Source: Rana temporaria | Lineage: Eukaryota; Chordata; Amphibia; Anura; Ranidae | Length of the DNA stretch: 64,000 nt | Assembly (NCBI RefSeq): GCF_905171775.1 | Contig: NC_053497.1 | Coordinates: 34,660,764 to 34,724,763 of the forward strand | Reading direction: 5' to 3' | The notes under the pieces: model-generated | Told to the model about the DNA's origin: nothing | Database searches by the model: none | What the model saw: only the letters and a program-made list of their open reading frames with translations | In this document: in pieces, positions 44,561 through 56,728 of the stretch | How positions within the stretch are numbered: the stretch's first letter is position 1 | Layout of the letters: each line of letters opens with the position of its first letter | Translations under genes and position numbers: made by a program

Positions 44561-44639
44561 ACATTTAATGCGAAAGTAAACCCATCGATATAACAGTTTT
44601 AAAAGACGCATGCAGTTTGTGATCTTCGCCCTGGGCACC

Positions 44640-44993
44640 AAATGGCCTTGTCCCAGCACTGAGCACGGGACTCAATTTTCCCAGGTTTAGGTGGGTTGTC
44701 GTCTATAGGGGGCCTCTGATGTGATGAGGGCCTATGACATGTGGGGGAACGTTGCAATGAAGGGGGGCCTCTGATGTAAAGGAGGGCTTCTTATGTGATG
44801 GGGGGACCTCTGATGTGATGGGGACTTTTGATGTGAAGTTAATATGATCAAGACGGTTATGTGCATTGTCCCAGGTTCAGGTATCCCATTGATAAAAAAA
44901 CATTTAAGTTTTGTACATTTTAGATTGGGGTGCCTGGAGATTTTGCATAGTTTTAAAGGGTGCCGTGACTTTAAAAAGGTTGAGAAACACTGA
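44640..44993. mobile_element. hAT right-end fragment
   Basis: Ends GGTTGAGAAACACTG, the inverse of the terminus at 4080. GATGTGATGGGG-type degenerate units precede it. Confidence 0.4.
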
Positions 44994-45149
44994 ACTAATC
45001 AATATCCTTGCTATTGGAGAACATCAACATTTTTAGAATTCTTTTAGGACAGCATACATTTTACTGGACCTTCGAGTACTGTATATACATCTGCCTTCTA
45101 AAAAATTAGAAGAGAATACAAATGGAGGTTTTGATTTGGCAAACGATTA

Positions 45150-45536
45150 CAGTGAAACCTTGGATTACGAGCATAATCCGTTCCAGGAGAATGCTTGTAA
45201 TCGAAAGCACTTGCATATCAAAGCGAGTTTCCCCATAGAACTCAATGGAAACATAGACTTCTATGGCATGCAATACCGTATGTGGCCCAAGGTGGGGGCG
45301 CCGGAGAGCCTTGGAAACCCTCGGAAAGGTTCAGGAACAGAGTATTTCCGGCTCGGAACGGCTCGGAACTGTTCCGAGTGTCACCGGCGCCCCCGCACCT
45401 CTGGCCAAACGCGAAAATTTGCATGAATTCTGCTCGTTTTGCGAGACAATACTCACAGAGTCAGGATTTAAAAAAAAAGTTGCTCGTTATTCAAAACGCT
45501 TGTTAACTGAGTTACTCGTAAACCGAGGTTCCACTG
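45150..45536. mobile_element. Mariner/Tc1-like MITE
   Basis: CAGTGAAACCTTGGATTACG and the inverse of CAGTGGAACCTCGGTTTACG, with TA on both sides. Central CCGGCTCGGAACGG palindromes. Confidence 0.85.
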
Positions 45537-45632
45537 TACCTTCGAAATTCCCCTTTTCTGTACCAATATTGAAATATTGGGGCAACTCTATGGTCAATAT
45601 GTTAAATTTCCCAAGTTTTTGCACATCACTAT

Positions 45633-46372
45633 GGGGTAGATTCAAAGAGAAATTGCGCCTGCGTAACCATAGTTACGCAGCGCAATTGCTTACTTGCCCC
45701 GGCGTATCGAATGCTCCTGATTCAGGAACCTCGATAGGCCGACTGCAGCCTAAGATATGAATGGCATAAGGCTTCTTATGCCATCGTATCGTAGGCTGCA
45801 TTCTTACGATGGCCGCTAGGGCGTTCCCGTAGTGGTCAGCGTCAGCGTATAGTATGCAAATTGCATACTAACGCCGATTCACAACGTTACGCGAGCCCTG
45901 CGTACGCAGTTTACGTCGTTTCCGTCCGTCGGCTTTCGCGTAAGGCTGCTCCTGCTAATAGCAGGGGCAGCCAATGCTACGTATTCCCGTCGTTCCCGCG
46001 TCGCGAAGTTTAAATTTTACGTTGTTTGCGTAAGTGAATCGTGAATGGCGCTGGACGCCATTTACGTTCACTTTGAAGCAAATGACGTCCTTGCGACATC
46101 ATTTGCCGCAATGCACGTCGGGAAAGTTTCCCGATGGAGCATGCGCCCTACGCTCGGCGCGGGAACGCGCCTAATTTAAATGATTCCCGCCCCCTACGGG
46201 ATCATTTACATTAGGCGCCCTTACGCCGGGCATTTTTTGAGGAGCGCCCACGCAAATTACGTGGCAACTGCTTCGTGAATGAAGCGTAGCGCAGTTAATT
46301 TGCGGGGGCGCAGGGCAAAAACGGTACGCTGCGCCTCCGTAAGGAGTGCGCAGCGGTACCTGAATCTACCCC
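45633..46372. mobile_element. Family B foldback with TAT duplication
   Basis: GGGGTAGATTCAAAGAG and CCTGAATCTACCCC ends, TAT on both sides (45630-45632, 46373-46375). Contains GGCGCGGGAACGCGCC, an AATTTAAATGATTC block and GTATGCAAATTGC. Confidence 0.9.
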
Positions 46373-46829
46373 TATATCTCTTGGGAATCATCCAGTACAC
46401 GTAATAATAATGGAATGCAGAACTAGTAGTCAGTGGGCTACATGCAGTCTGTCTGTTTGTCTACGATCTACGTAGATTGTTGTACATTCTGTTCAAGCTG
46501 TGAACATATAGTTATAACAGAAATGCAGATCCGTTTGTGTAAATAGTTGGATGGAACTGTTTATTACTGCATGTCTAACCAGTATCCATCTGTCATTCCT
46601 GTGAAAAAGTTCCAGCTGCATTTCATCATTTATAGATGATATTAACCCTTCATTGGCATATGCATTGTAAGGAGATAAATATGAATTCCTATACAATCTT
46701 GTACTCCTCACAAGCCAAGTAAAGGGACTTTACAACTACAGTTGTCAGCTTTACTGTAATGCTGATTTTTTTTGTGATCTATGGACAAAGATATAATGAA
46801 GGCCTCTTGAACCCCCCCTAGGGAAAGAG
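46373..46829. other. No recognisable feature
   Basis: Nothing supported. Confidence 0.4.
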
Positions 46830-47230
46830 AGCCTTGACTGATGGGGGCATGACCAGGTACTGGACAAGGCGGTGGTCATGGTGGAATTGGCTACTTGGGG
46901 GGATGGGTTGGGCCGGAGCTCCGATAAAAGGGATCGCCCCAGGGAATTCTGGGTCCTTGGGAAGCGCGCTGGGAAGAGCTGCCCACCCTCCCGCCCCTTT
47001 TGTTATGGTACGTCACAGCTTGCTGCGGTTTTCTTGACCTTGCCAGCAGGAAATGGCCGTAGTGGGCCATGCCCCTTTATGGACACCGGAAGTAGGCGGC
47101 CTGTCCAGCACTTATGGTAAGGACAGGCCCCTCCCCCTTCCGGAATTGTGCTCACAGTAAAACTGTGACTGGCACTGGTTACAAATGGTTTAAAGTTGTT
47201 ATGTTTGCTTTAATAAAGCTGTGGCCTTGC
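46830..47230 (+). repeat. Possible LTR-like or SINE-like repeat
   Basis: GC-rich segment with GATAAAAGGG near 46921 and AATAAAG near 47211, placed like a TATA box and polyadenylation signal. No ends or duplication found. Confidence 0.2.
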
Positions 47231-48668
47231 ATGGCACCTATTGAGTAAGAGAGAGAGCAAAGCATTCTGATCTTCAGTAATCCATAGGGACTAACGAAAT
47301 GGGAGCTTTCAGAAATGTTGCGTAGTCAGGAAAAAAAAAAAAAGATGCTATTTAGCTGCAAGCTTTGAGGAGGTCTCTGCTCTGGTAGCCTACATAATTC
47401 TCTTAGCACAGGTTTTAAATAGTAATCAATTGTATTACTGAATTGAAAATGTAACCTGCAAGAAAGTTATTATATGCTGTCATCAGGTGAGGGGTGGGCC
47501 GGGGGCAGGGCTCAAGTCCTGCGGGAATGCGTGGGAACGGAGTTCCTGCACTTTTTTCACAGCAGGAACTCAGTTCCCTTTGCAGGACTAGAGCAGCCGA
47601 GCCACCCGAGCCAATCCTTCACTAATCGGCGATGTCCAGCTCGAGTCACTGTCAGGGGCAGGCGAACCTTAGTAATCCTTTATGTTACTGGCCGCTTCCT
47701 GTATATGGAATCATCGGGTAGTGTGCAGGTATTCCGTCACTTCCTCGATGCTGCAATGTCTCCTGGGAGCTTTTTTCATTGTTCCCAGGAGACATTGCGG
47801 AGGTCTGTCGCGAGTTATCGCTGGATTTAGACAAAAATTGCTTCTTTTTTTCGAAAAAAAAACCATGCGGTTTAGTAATTATGCATATGAGCGTATCATT
47901 TATTTTTTTTGGTGGGGGAGTGGATCTTGGGTGGGCCATGGATGGTAAGCTGATTCGGTGGTTCAATGGGCCAATTGACTGAACTTGCCCCCCAGGCCTA
48001 AGGCTGCCAGCCCTCCCCTGGCTGTCACTGTAAAGTGACCTTTTCCTTTGCCAATGGCCACTGGGACTGTGGGAAAAAAGCCCAACGTAACCTCCAACCT
48101 GACTTGTCAGAGCTTACATAGGGCTATGGACTCCATCATCCTATGTGACAGCACTAGGCTATTCACAGGGTACACATGCTGTCACATGGTAACTGCTCAC
48201 CCATACCAATATATGCTGGGCATTCATTCCATCTGAGCAGAGTGGCAGGGGAGTGAAGGAAGGTGAGTATATGATGCTGGGGAGGGAGTAAGGGGGTAGT
48301 TTCAATGACCCTTTCACTTTTCCTTGTATGAACAAAGAAAAGGGTCCATCAGTCCCCCTCAATGCTGTTCAGCCTTTACACGGGTGCTCCAGTTTGTACG
48401 TAGAGATGGAAATCTTTGCGTAGAGTACGTAGAGACATTTGTAGAGATAGAAATAGCAGCGGGATCTGTGCCAGGAGAGCCATTACTTTCAATAATCCAC
48501 CGTGCTACCCCAACCTTGTGTCTCTGTTTCTATGTACTATATGTGTCCTGTCCACTCCATCTACTTGTTAGGGAGACAGAGCTGATATAAAAGCTCCACC
48601 AGAAATAAGATGTTAAATTGACTTAAAGTATATCTTTTGCATAGAGTAAAGAGTAGTTGAAACCATGT
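47231..48668. other. No gene; one CTCCTGGGAGC palindrome
   Basis: GTCTCCTGGGAGC and its inverse near 47757-47795 resemble the centre of family D. The remaining sequence shows nothing supported. Confidence 0.35.
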
Positions 48669-49017
48669 ACAGTGCCTTGCGAACGTATTCAGCCCCCTTG
48701 AGTTTTGCAACCTTTTGCCACATTTCAGGCTTCAAACATAAAGATATAAAACTGTAATTTTTTTTTTGAAGAATCAACAACAAGTGGGACACAATCATGA
48801 AGTGGAATGAAATTTATTGGATATTTCAAACTTTTTTAACAAATAAAAAATTGGGCGTGCAAAATTATTTATCCCCTTTACTTTCAGTGCAGCAAACTCT
48901 CTCCAGAAGTTCAGTGAGGATCTCTGAATGATCCAATGTTGACCTAAATGACTAATGATGATAAATAGAATCCACCTGTGTGTAATCAAGTCTCCGTATA
49001 AATGCACCTGCACTGTG
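48669..49017 (+). mobile_element. Tc1-like left-end fragment
   Basis: TACAGTGCCTTGCGAACGTA is a Tc1-like terminus, followed by non-coding subterminal sequence. The rest is replaced by a foldback fragment. Confidence 0.6.
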
Positions 49018-49018
49018 A

Positions 49019-49135
49019 GGCCCCGTACATACGACTGGTTTTCTCGGCAGAATTCAGCAAAAAACTCGATGGGAGACGTATTCTGCCGAGAAAACCGGTC
49101 GTGTGTACACTTTTTGCCGAGAAACGCATCGAGGA
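49019..49135. mobile_element. Family A foldback fragment (TTTTCTCGGCAG stem)
   Basis: GGCCCCGTACATACGAC left; the stem TTTTCTCGGCAGAATTC pairs with GAATTC-less ATTCTGCCGAGAAAAC. No right terminus. Confidence 0.55.
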
Positions 49136-49168
49136 ACTTGGAGGTCCGGGACCTTGCTACAATTGTAT

Positions 49169-49235
49169 ACAGTGGCAAGAAAAAAGTATGTGAACCTTTT
49201 GGAATTAACCTTTTTTTTTTTGCATCCCAGTTCCT
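49169..49235 (+). mobile_element. Tc1-like terminal repeat fragment
   Basis: TACAGTGGCAAGAAAAAAGT and TATGTGAACCTTTTGG, a typical Tc1-like terminus, without transposase or partner. Confidence 0.5.
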
Positions 49236-49554
49236 ATGTTTTTGTGCATAGTCGAGTTGCTTAGCCTTGTTTCCACGTCCTATGCATGAAAACACCAGAG
49301 ACATTACTGCTTCTCTGCTCAGGCTCCTCCTGTCGGGTAGCTAGGTAGAAGGCAGCAGAATGAGTCAGTAAAGAATGGAAAGGGTGAGGGCAAGTTCTTA
49401 CCTCTGCTGAATTTACTTTAGGGGTTGCTGTCTCACAGGCCCTTCCCCACATGAATACGGGGCGATTGCCTCTCCTGCAAACCTCCCCCCAGTCATAGCC
49501 CTGACTGCAGATCACTTTTCAGAGCCTGCCGCCCCTGTGAATGACGCCTAAGGT

Positions 49555-50084
49555 AAGGTGACCAGATTTTTTAATTGAAATCAAGGGACATATTTTATAT
49601 TTTTTTTACTAGCAAATGGCGGCAACCAGCGACTCTCTGCCCGTCGCTGCTGCCGCCCGCCTCACAGCCTGTCAAGTCTTACTTTCCGGGCCCAGACTAC
49701 TACTGGGTGGGGGAGCGGAGGAAGATCACTCCACCAGGGAAGGCAAGAAGATAAGCATGCAGGCGGCTGGCCGGGACTTGAGCCAAGGCAGAAGAACATG
49801 CGAGTGGAGCTGAATGGGCATGCACCCAAAACTGAAGAAATATTCCCTCCGCTCCGACCAGCACATGATCATCAGAAAGGGGCACAGATAATGGAAAAAA
49901 CACATCCCCTAAGCTAGTAAGAGCGGGGGAGCGGGGGTGTGCAATTCAGATTTTTTTTTTATTCTTGCCCCAGCCCCTGTTCAAATCCAATCCAGGGACA
50001 AAACCGGGGATAGACTTGGTCTGGGGACAGTGTCCTCAATCTGGGCACTGTCCCTGGAAACCGGGGATGTCTGGTCACCCTAGC
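49555..50084. mobile_element. DNA element with GGTGACCAGA termini
   Basis: TAAGGTGACCAGATTTT left and GATGTCTGGTCACCCTA right. Subterminal GGGACA...TGTCCC words, e.g. GGGACAGTGTCC near 50023. Superfamily unclear; TA at both edges. Confidence 0.55.
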
Positions 50085-50304
50085 CTGAGGTTCAGAAGGG
50101 CACATGCAGTCCTTGGGCCTCACGTTGGGTACCAGGGCCTTATATAATCAAGTCCAAGTGTCCACGTAAACCCTGCAACAACAGCACACAGTGTTGCACC
50201 ACTTTGTTGTCCTCAGAAAGTGATTGCCATTATGCAATTTTCCTAACGCTTTTCAGAGGGAACCTCTGCAGCGTTTATAAATGTGCGAAAATTTATGAAT
50301 TGGG

Positions 50305-50789
50305 GGGCCAGATTCTCAAAAGAGATACGACGGCGTATCTCAGAGTCTGCCCGTCGTATCTATGCGCCTGATTCATAGAATCAGTTACGCATAGATAACC
50401 ATTAGATCCGACAGGCGTAAGGCTCTTACGCTGTCGGATCTTAAATGCAATTTTTTTTTCGCCGCTAGGTGTCGCCGACGTTGTTTTTCCGATCGAGTAT
50501 GCAAATTAGCAAAATACGCGAATTCCCGAACGTACGTCCGACCGACGCAGTGAAGTTACGATGTTTACGTAAGATTTGCGACGCGTAAAGTTGCCCCTGG
50601 GTATATGAGGCGCAGCCAATGTTAAGTATGGCCGTCGTTCCCGTGTCGAAATTAGAAAATTTACGTTGTTTGCGTAAGTCGTCCGTGAATGGCGCTGGAC
50701 TCCATTTACGTTAACATCGAAACCAATGACGTCCTTGCGACGTCATTTAGCGCAATGCAAAAATGCGGCGATCTTCAAGAATCTGGCCC
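50305..50789. mobile_element. Family B foldback
   Basis: GGGCCAGATTCTCAAAAGAG and AAGAATCTGGCCC ends. GATACGACGGCGTATC and ATCCGACAGGCGTAAG paired words, GAGTATGCAAATTAG. Directly followed by the TTA of the next element. Confidence 0.85.
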
Positions 50790-50792
50790 TTA

Positions 50793-51057
50793 GAGCCCAT
50801 TCACACCTAGGCGTATATTCGCCTGAAGCGCGACGCTCGTGCCGCTGGAGGGGCGAATTTACATTGATGTCTATGAGATGGTTCACATCTCACGCCAAAA
50901 CGCCGTACGCCTGTCGCCTGAAAACAAGTCCCGGACCCTTTTTTTCAGGCGGCTTTCGGCGTTCGGCATAGACATCAATGTTAAATGTTTTGTTAAAAAA
51001 AAAAAAAAAGTTTACAAATCGCGGCAAAGTACGCCGCGTTATAGTGTGAATGCAGCC
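50793..51057. mobile_element. Harbinger-like foldback (CATTCACAC termini)
   Basis: GAGCCCATTCACACC left and GTGTGAATGCAGCC right, with TTA at both sides (50790-50792, 51058-51060). CGCCTG/CAGGCG words inside. Non-coding. Confidence 0.75.
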
Positions 51058-51068
51058 TTAATGTCTAT

Positions 51069-51801
51069 GGGGTAGATTCAGAGAGCAATTACGCCTGCGA
51101 TTCCATAGATAAGCAGCGTAATTGCTAAGTAGCGCCGGCATATCTACTTTCTGTATTCAGAAAGCTAGATACGCCGACTTTAGCCTAAGATACGACTGGC
51201 ATAAGTCTCTTATGCCGTCGTATCTTAGGGTGCATTCTGACGCTGGCCGCTAGGTGGCGCTCCCATAGATGTCAGCGTAGAGTATGCAAATTACATACTT
51301 ACGCTGATTCACGAACGTACGTGCGCCCGGCGGTAGTTTTTTACGTCGTTTGCGTACGTCGTTTTCGTCGTAAGGCTGCTCCTGCTATTAGGAGGCGCAG
51401 CCAATGTTAAGTATGGACGTCGTTCCCGCGTCGCGATTTCAAAATTTTACGTCGTTTGCGTAAGTCGTCCGTGAATGGCGCTGGACGCCATTTACGTTCA
51501 CGTCGATACCAATGACGTCCTTGCGACGTCAATTACCGCAATGCACGTTGGGAAATTTTAGGGACGGCGCATGCGCAGTATGTTTGGCGCGGGAACGCGC
51601 CTAATTTAAATGATCCACGCCCCCTACGGGATCATTTGAATTACGCGCGCTTACGCCGGCCCCTTTTACGCTACGCCGCCGCAACTTTTCAGACAAGTGC
51701 TTTGTGAATCAAGCACTTGCCCGTAAAACTTGCGGAGGCGTAACGTAAATGTCATTCGTTACGCCGCCGCAGTTTTGCACGCCCCTACCTGAATCTGGCC
51801 C
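51069..51801. mobile_element. Family B foldback with TAT duplication
   Basis: GGGGTAGATTCAGAGAG and CCTGAATCTGGCCC ends; TAT on both sides. Close relative of 45633-46372, sharing GGCGCGGGAACGCGCC. Confidence 0.9.
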
Positions 51802-52604
51802 TATGTGTTAATCTGCTGCATAAGAAATCATTCAGCAGCCAGATCATGCATGCACAACCCAACCGTCATTTAATGTCAGAGGCCAGCTTTAGATGTGTTA
51901 TTTTCTTCCATAGTTATATAAACTGTAGACTGTCAGGGGGTTTAAGTTTAGTAAAGGAGGGGGGGGGGGAGCTGCAGATCTTAAAAAAAAATGACAGCAA
52001 TAAACATGGATTTACCAGGAAGGTTTCTGGCTACGAGACATTCATGACATCAGCAATGTTCCATGTTAATGAGCAAATGTGATTGCTGTAGTAGTGCTGA
52101 AACTGTAGATATTGTACATCAGTGAATAAAGTGGCAGACACATCGCTCACAGTCATATAATAAGGAAGATATACAGGGAATAAAACAAATCCTTCGTCTG
52201 CTGTTCATGTATTGGCAAACTCCTCTAATGAGCTGAATGACATCCTACGTGCCTGCTCAGGTGCTTCCTCTCATGCCTCTCGCTGCCTCCCTGGGGTTCT
52301 GGAAATGAGAAATCCAGCAATGGGCTGGGGGCGGTGGATAAGCTTTTTGCTCTTGCCAAAAACCTTAATGGGTTTAAAGCTCAGCTCATCTGGGGCAGCA
52401 AAATCTCCACATTAAAATCCAATAAGGAGGAAATGGATTTATATCTGAGCATTAATATGTTCTTATGAATTTAAATCTCCAGCTCTCAAAAGATATGTCA
52501 CTCACAAAACTAGTGAGACTATTAGACTGGGTAACATAACTGTTCTTTACGCCTCGTTTTTTCCATTGTTCTTTGGCAGACATAGTGGGGCTCATTGAGA
52601 CTAA
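51802..52604. other. No recognisable feature
   Basis: No supported exon or repeat. Confidence 0.4.
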
Positions 52605-52988
52605 TGCCGCATACACACGACCATTTTTCATGACGAGAAAAAGGCAATTTGTTTAATTGGACGTTTAAAACGGTCCTGTGTAGGCTCCAGAGCATTTTTT
52701 CTCTACGTCGTTTTTCTCGTCGTGAAAAACGGTTGTGTGAAGGGAGGGAAAAAACGCACATGCTCAGAAGCAAGCTATGAGATGGGAAATTAGCATAATC
52801 AGTCCAAAGGGTGGCGCCATTCGAATGGAACTTCCCCTTTATAGTGCCGTCGTACGTGTTGTACGTCACTGCGCTTTGCTCGGGCATTTTTTATCACGAT
52901 CGTGTGTATGCCAGGCAGGCTTGAGAGGAATCACGTCGAGAAAAAAACTTTTTTCCATGACATGAATAACGGTCGTGTGTAGGCGGTA
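52605..52988. mobile_element. Family A foldback (GTTTTTCTCGTCG-type stem)
   Basis: TAA on both sides; ends TGCCGCATACACACG and CGTGTGTAGGCGGTA. Stem words TTTTTCTCGTCG. Keeps GTTGTACGTCACTGCG. Confidence 0.85.
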
Positions 52989-52991
52989 TAA

Positions 52992-53341
52992 ATGATCAGA
53001 GTGCTGCTGCCATGGCACACTGGTGCTCCTGGCAATGGTGACCATCCATTCACTAGTGGCAGGCTCACTATGCAGGGCTGAGAAATACTCTCCTATTTAT
53101 CAATGTCACACCCTTGCTGGCTGGATTAGCGAGGCACCATTTATTTGCAGATGGAAATCTCTGGCGACTTGTTGGCGGCGACAGGATCCTCAGTGCTCCA
53201 TGGCCCTTAGGAGTTAGCTTTCATAGTTTAATATCTGACAAAATGACGTCTGGTGATATATTGGTGGTTAAGGGCTTGGCTTGATCTTGTAGTTGTTATA
53301 GTTTGGCCTTTTTATATCTGTTGCCATTATTGTGTAAAAAC
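52992..53341. other. No recognisable feature
   Basis: Nothing supported. Confidence 0.35.
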
Positions 53342-53344
53342 CTA

Positions 53345-54028
53345 GGGCCAGATCCACAAAAGGGATACGCCGTCGTATCCCTGTTTCTATCTTTGGAATT
53401 GATCCACAGAATCAGTTTCCAAAAGATAGGCAAAAGATCCGACATGTGTAAGGGACTTACACTGCCGGATCTTAGGATGCAGTACCGCATCCGCCGCTGG
53501 GGGCATTTCGAGTCGAAATGCCGCTTCGGGTATGCAAATTAGCACTTACGGAGATCCACAAAGCTTTTACGCTTCGTTTTTTCTCCGTAAGTATTAAGTT
53601 GCATGTGTAAAATTAGGGCTGCTTTTACAAAGTGTAAACTGTTTACACCTTGTAAAAGTAGACCCTTCTTACCCGCGACGCTGTTATTTTTTTATTTATT
53701 TTTCCCGCCGTATCTTTTTTTTTTTCCCGACGCAACTTTTTTGACCCGGCGCGATTCACGAAGCTCGGCGTAACGTAATTTCGCGCTATGCACGTCGGGA
53801 AAATTACGTCACGAGCATGCGCAGTACGTCCGGCGCGGGAGCGCGCCTAATTTAAATGGGACTCGCCCCCATTTGAATAGGAACGCCTTGCGCCGGCGGA
53901 ATTTAAGTTACACACTCGAAAATTTCTAGGTAAGTGCTTTGTGGATCGGGCACTTCGGTAGAAATTTTCCGGCAGTGTAACTTAAATGGGAAAAGATAAG
54001 TTACGGCGGCTGGCTGTGGATCTGGCCC
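53345..54028. mobile_element. Family B foldback with CTA duplication
   Basis: GGGCCAGATCCACAAAAGG and GTGGATCTGGCCC ends; CTA on both sides. Contains CGGCGCGGGAGCGCGCC and GCATGCGCAG. Confidence 0.9.
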
Positions 54029-54251
54029 CTAATCTCTGCCTAGTCTGTTAAATGAAGAGGTTCATTCTATGTTCAGACAGAGCAACCCAATTTTTAATAT
54101 TTAAATAAACTTTGTAGTAAGTCAACCTCAGTGTCTCATTTGGGAAGAGGGTGAGCGGCTGTTGGTAGGAAATGCAGGCACCTACAGCTCTTAACACATA
54201 CCTGCAGCAGCTTTCCAAACCTTCCAAATGCTGGGCCTTTCAGACAGCTAA

Positions 54252-54675
54252 TGTCGCGTACAGACGATCGGACATTCCGACAACAAAACCGTGGGTAAAT
54301 TCCCGGCGGGTGTTGGCTCAAACTTGTCTTGCATACACACGGTCACACAATTGTTGTCGGAAATTCCGAACGTCAAGAACACAGTCACGTACAACACTAC
54401 GACAAGCCGAGAAAAACGAAGTTCAATGATTCCGAGCATGCGTAGAATTGATTCCGAGCTTGGGTAGAATTTTTGTGCGTTGAATTGTGTACACATGGTC
54501 GAAATTTCCGACAACAACTTTTTCTGTCGGAAAATTTGAGAACCAGCTCTCAAATTTTTGTTGTCGGAAATTCCGACAGCGAATGCCATATGGAGCCTAC
54601 ACACGGTCAAATTTTCTGAAAACAAGCTCACATCGAACATTTGTTGTCGGAAAGTCTGACCGTGTGCATGTGGCA
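54252..54675. mobile_element. Family A foldback (GAAATTTCC-type stem)
   Basis: TAA on both sides; ends TGTCGCGTACAGACG and CGTGTGCATGTGGCA. TTGTTGTCGGAAATTCC words in both orientations. Same subfamily as 1780 and 38396, inverted. Confidence 0.85.
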
Positions 54676-54779
54676 TAAGACTCTGACACTTCTGGATAGT
54701 GATGAGCAGCGTCACTGGCCATTAGGAATGTGTAGCCTTTGACCATATCAGTAAGTTTAGACTCTGCCTAAGATTTATC

Positions 54780-55849
54780 TGTAGCGCTACCCCTTCAGGA
54801 GCTGCTGGTTGATTTGGAATCGGAGTATTGAGTTACCTCTAATCGTTGTCCAGGGTGATAGTAGTGAGTAGAGCAGTAAACAAATGTCCAATCAGCGAAA
54901 TAGGCCTTCTGAATGATTTACTTCACGGCCCAACACGACCAACATGAACATGAGGCAGAACAGAAAAGGTTGATGAAGAAAAGAACCTTGTGGTATCAGG
55001 CTTGGATGAAAGAGAAAGCAATCCTGCTTTCAGCGATAGTAGTACAACTCGTCGAAGTGAAGTGCCCCCGGACAGACTCCCGCCACGAGCCTGGCAGCCA
55101 GAGTGTCACTTCAAGGATGTTGGGAGGAGCAGGTCTCTGCCACAGACCTGGCTCTGATGGGCCTCTGCCACAGGCCTAGAACTTAGATGAGCTAAATAGT
55201 TGAGCTTATCCTCCCAATAAATGTACGCTAGGGTCACCGGTTGACAGTGGAAGTGTACCTGTCAATGTCCCAGTCACCAGATCCCCGATGGTTCGTTCAA
55301 GTCTCTCAGACAACCTGATCCGGGTTCTCCTTGAGCCGATCACCCACCGCACAGCACGTAGCTTAGGATCTCTTCAATAGAGCTGGGGACCCAGTCAGTC
55401 ACTGGGGCCCCTTTGTGGCATCAGTTGCTCCAGGTCAGGAGGGCCCAGAGTCTGGAACTCCGCGTTGCGCGCGACCCCAGGCCAGGCAGGCCATAGTGGT
55501 GGGTCCCGCGATGTGCGCACACCCTAAAGGTGGGTGCCGCATCCAGAACCAGGAACCCGCGAAGAACCAAGAACAACGGCTTCCGCCCCAGAAATACCCC
55601 CTCCCAGCATGCACAGCAAGGCTCCTCTCATAGGCTGCTGGGAAGAAGCGGCTCCGCCTGGATCCCCTCTGGCGCCATCTGCCGTCCAGGGATGAGACCA
55701 TATCTCTGGACATACAGACTGACCCACAGGACAATCCAGGATTGGCGACAGCCAATTTTAACACAATCAAGAATGAGAGCAACTTACCTCTCTCATTCTC
55801 CCACTAACTTTAGCGTAGTGCCCTTACTGAAAGTAAAGGGGGCGCTACA
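54780..55849 (+). repeat. Solo LTR (TGTAGCGCTACCCC...GGCGCTACA)
   Basis: Exact 4-bp duplication TATC on both sides (54776-54779, 55850-55853), TG...CA ends, and AATAAA near 55216. No gag or pol. Same family as the fragments at 1-1293 and 23700-24112. Open frames inside are unsupported. Confidence 0.75.
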
Positions 55850-55895
55850 TATCCATGACAGGTTTTGGAGACTGCTGCATGAATGTGCAAGCCGC

Positions 55896-56020
55896 TTGTG
55901 TAGCGCTACCCCTGTAGGAGCCACTTGGTTTTTGGGGTTCCCTGTTCTGCCATGACTTCTTAAACTGCTCGGTCCCCACTGATACAGAATTTGCATTCAA
56001 GTAACTCCCCCATAGTGATG
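55896..56020 (+). repeat. LTR left-end fragment
   Basis: TGTGTAGCGCTACCCCTGTAG repeats the start of the neighbouring LTR, then diverges. Confidence 0.45.
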
Positions 56021-56728
56021 TTAACACCCCCCCCCCCAAATCAAGATGTTAATATATAGTGTGGATAAAATACTCATAAAAGGAAATCAAACGATGATAT
56101 GATAGAATGTTTGCTTTTAAACCTTTTAATAGATAACAATACTTTTACAAAATATGACCACCTCTTTTCCCTCTCCCTCCTTATGCCATCTATTTTTCCT
56201 TCTACAAACCTAAGAGGCAACCTCTTCCAATTGTTGTGACCTATGCTGGGTTGAGTGGCTCTTTGTTTCTTTTCCACTGAGTCTACAGACTGAACTGTAC
56301 TGCATACTGCTAACTGTCCCTCATTTCGAGCGACTGTTCCTCCCTCATTTTAAACAAAATCCCTTTATCCATTTTTTCCTTCACATCTGTCCCTCTTTTT
56401 TGATCCAGAAGAATAGACTTGGTTAAATAATACATTATTTTACTACCAAAAGTATTGTACAGTGCTAAACCTTTCATCCAATCTCTAAATTCATCAATTT
56501 GTTGTATTGAACAGCCAGTATGAAGGAAATGTTTTGTAAAAATTACCTATTGGTTTACCCAATAATTTTCAGAGTATTCATTCCTTACGATCTGCGTAAC
56601 TGGGGGAGTGACCCAGATGAGTCCTTGCTTACATACAAAGGTGCCTATCATTCCCATCTTCACCATATGTACTTTATAGGCCAGAGTGGGTGCACAGCAG
56701 TAGAGATTCAACAATAGATCGACTAGAT
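56021..56728. other. No recognisable feature
   Basis: AT-rich; nothing supported. Confidence 0.4.

Noticed and set aside
55415..55955. Frames of 72-141 codons near 55.5 kb
   Set aside because: They lie in a solo LTR and show no recognisable domain.
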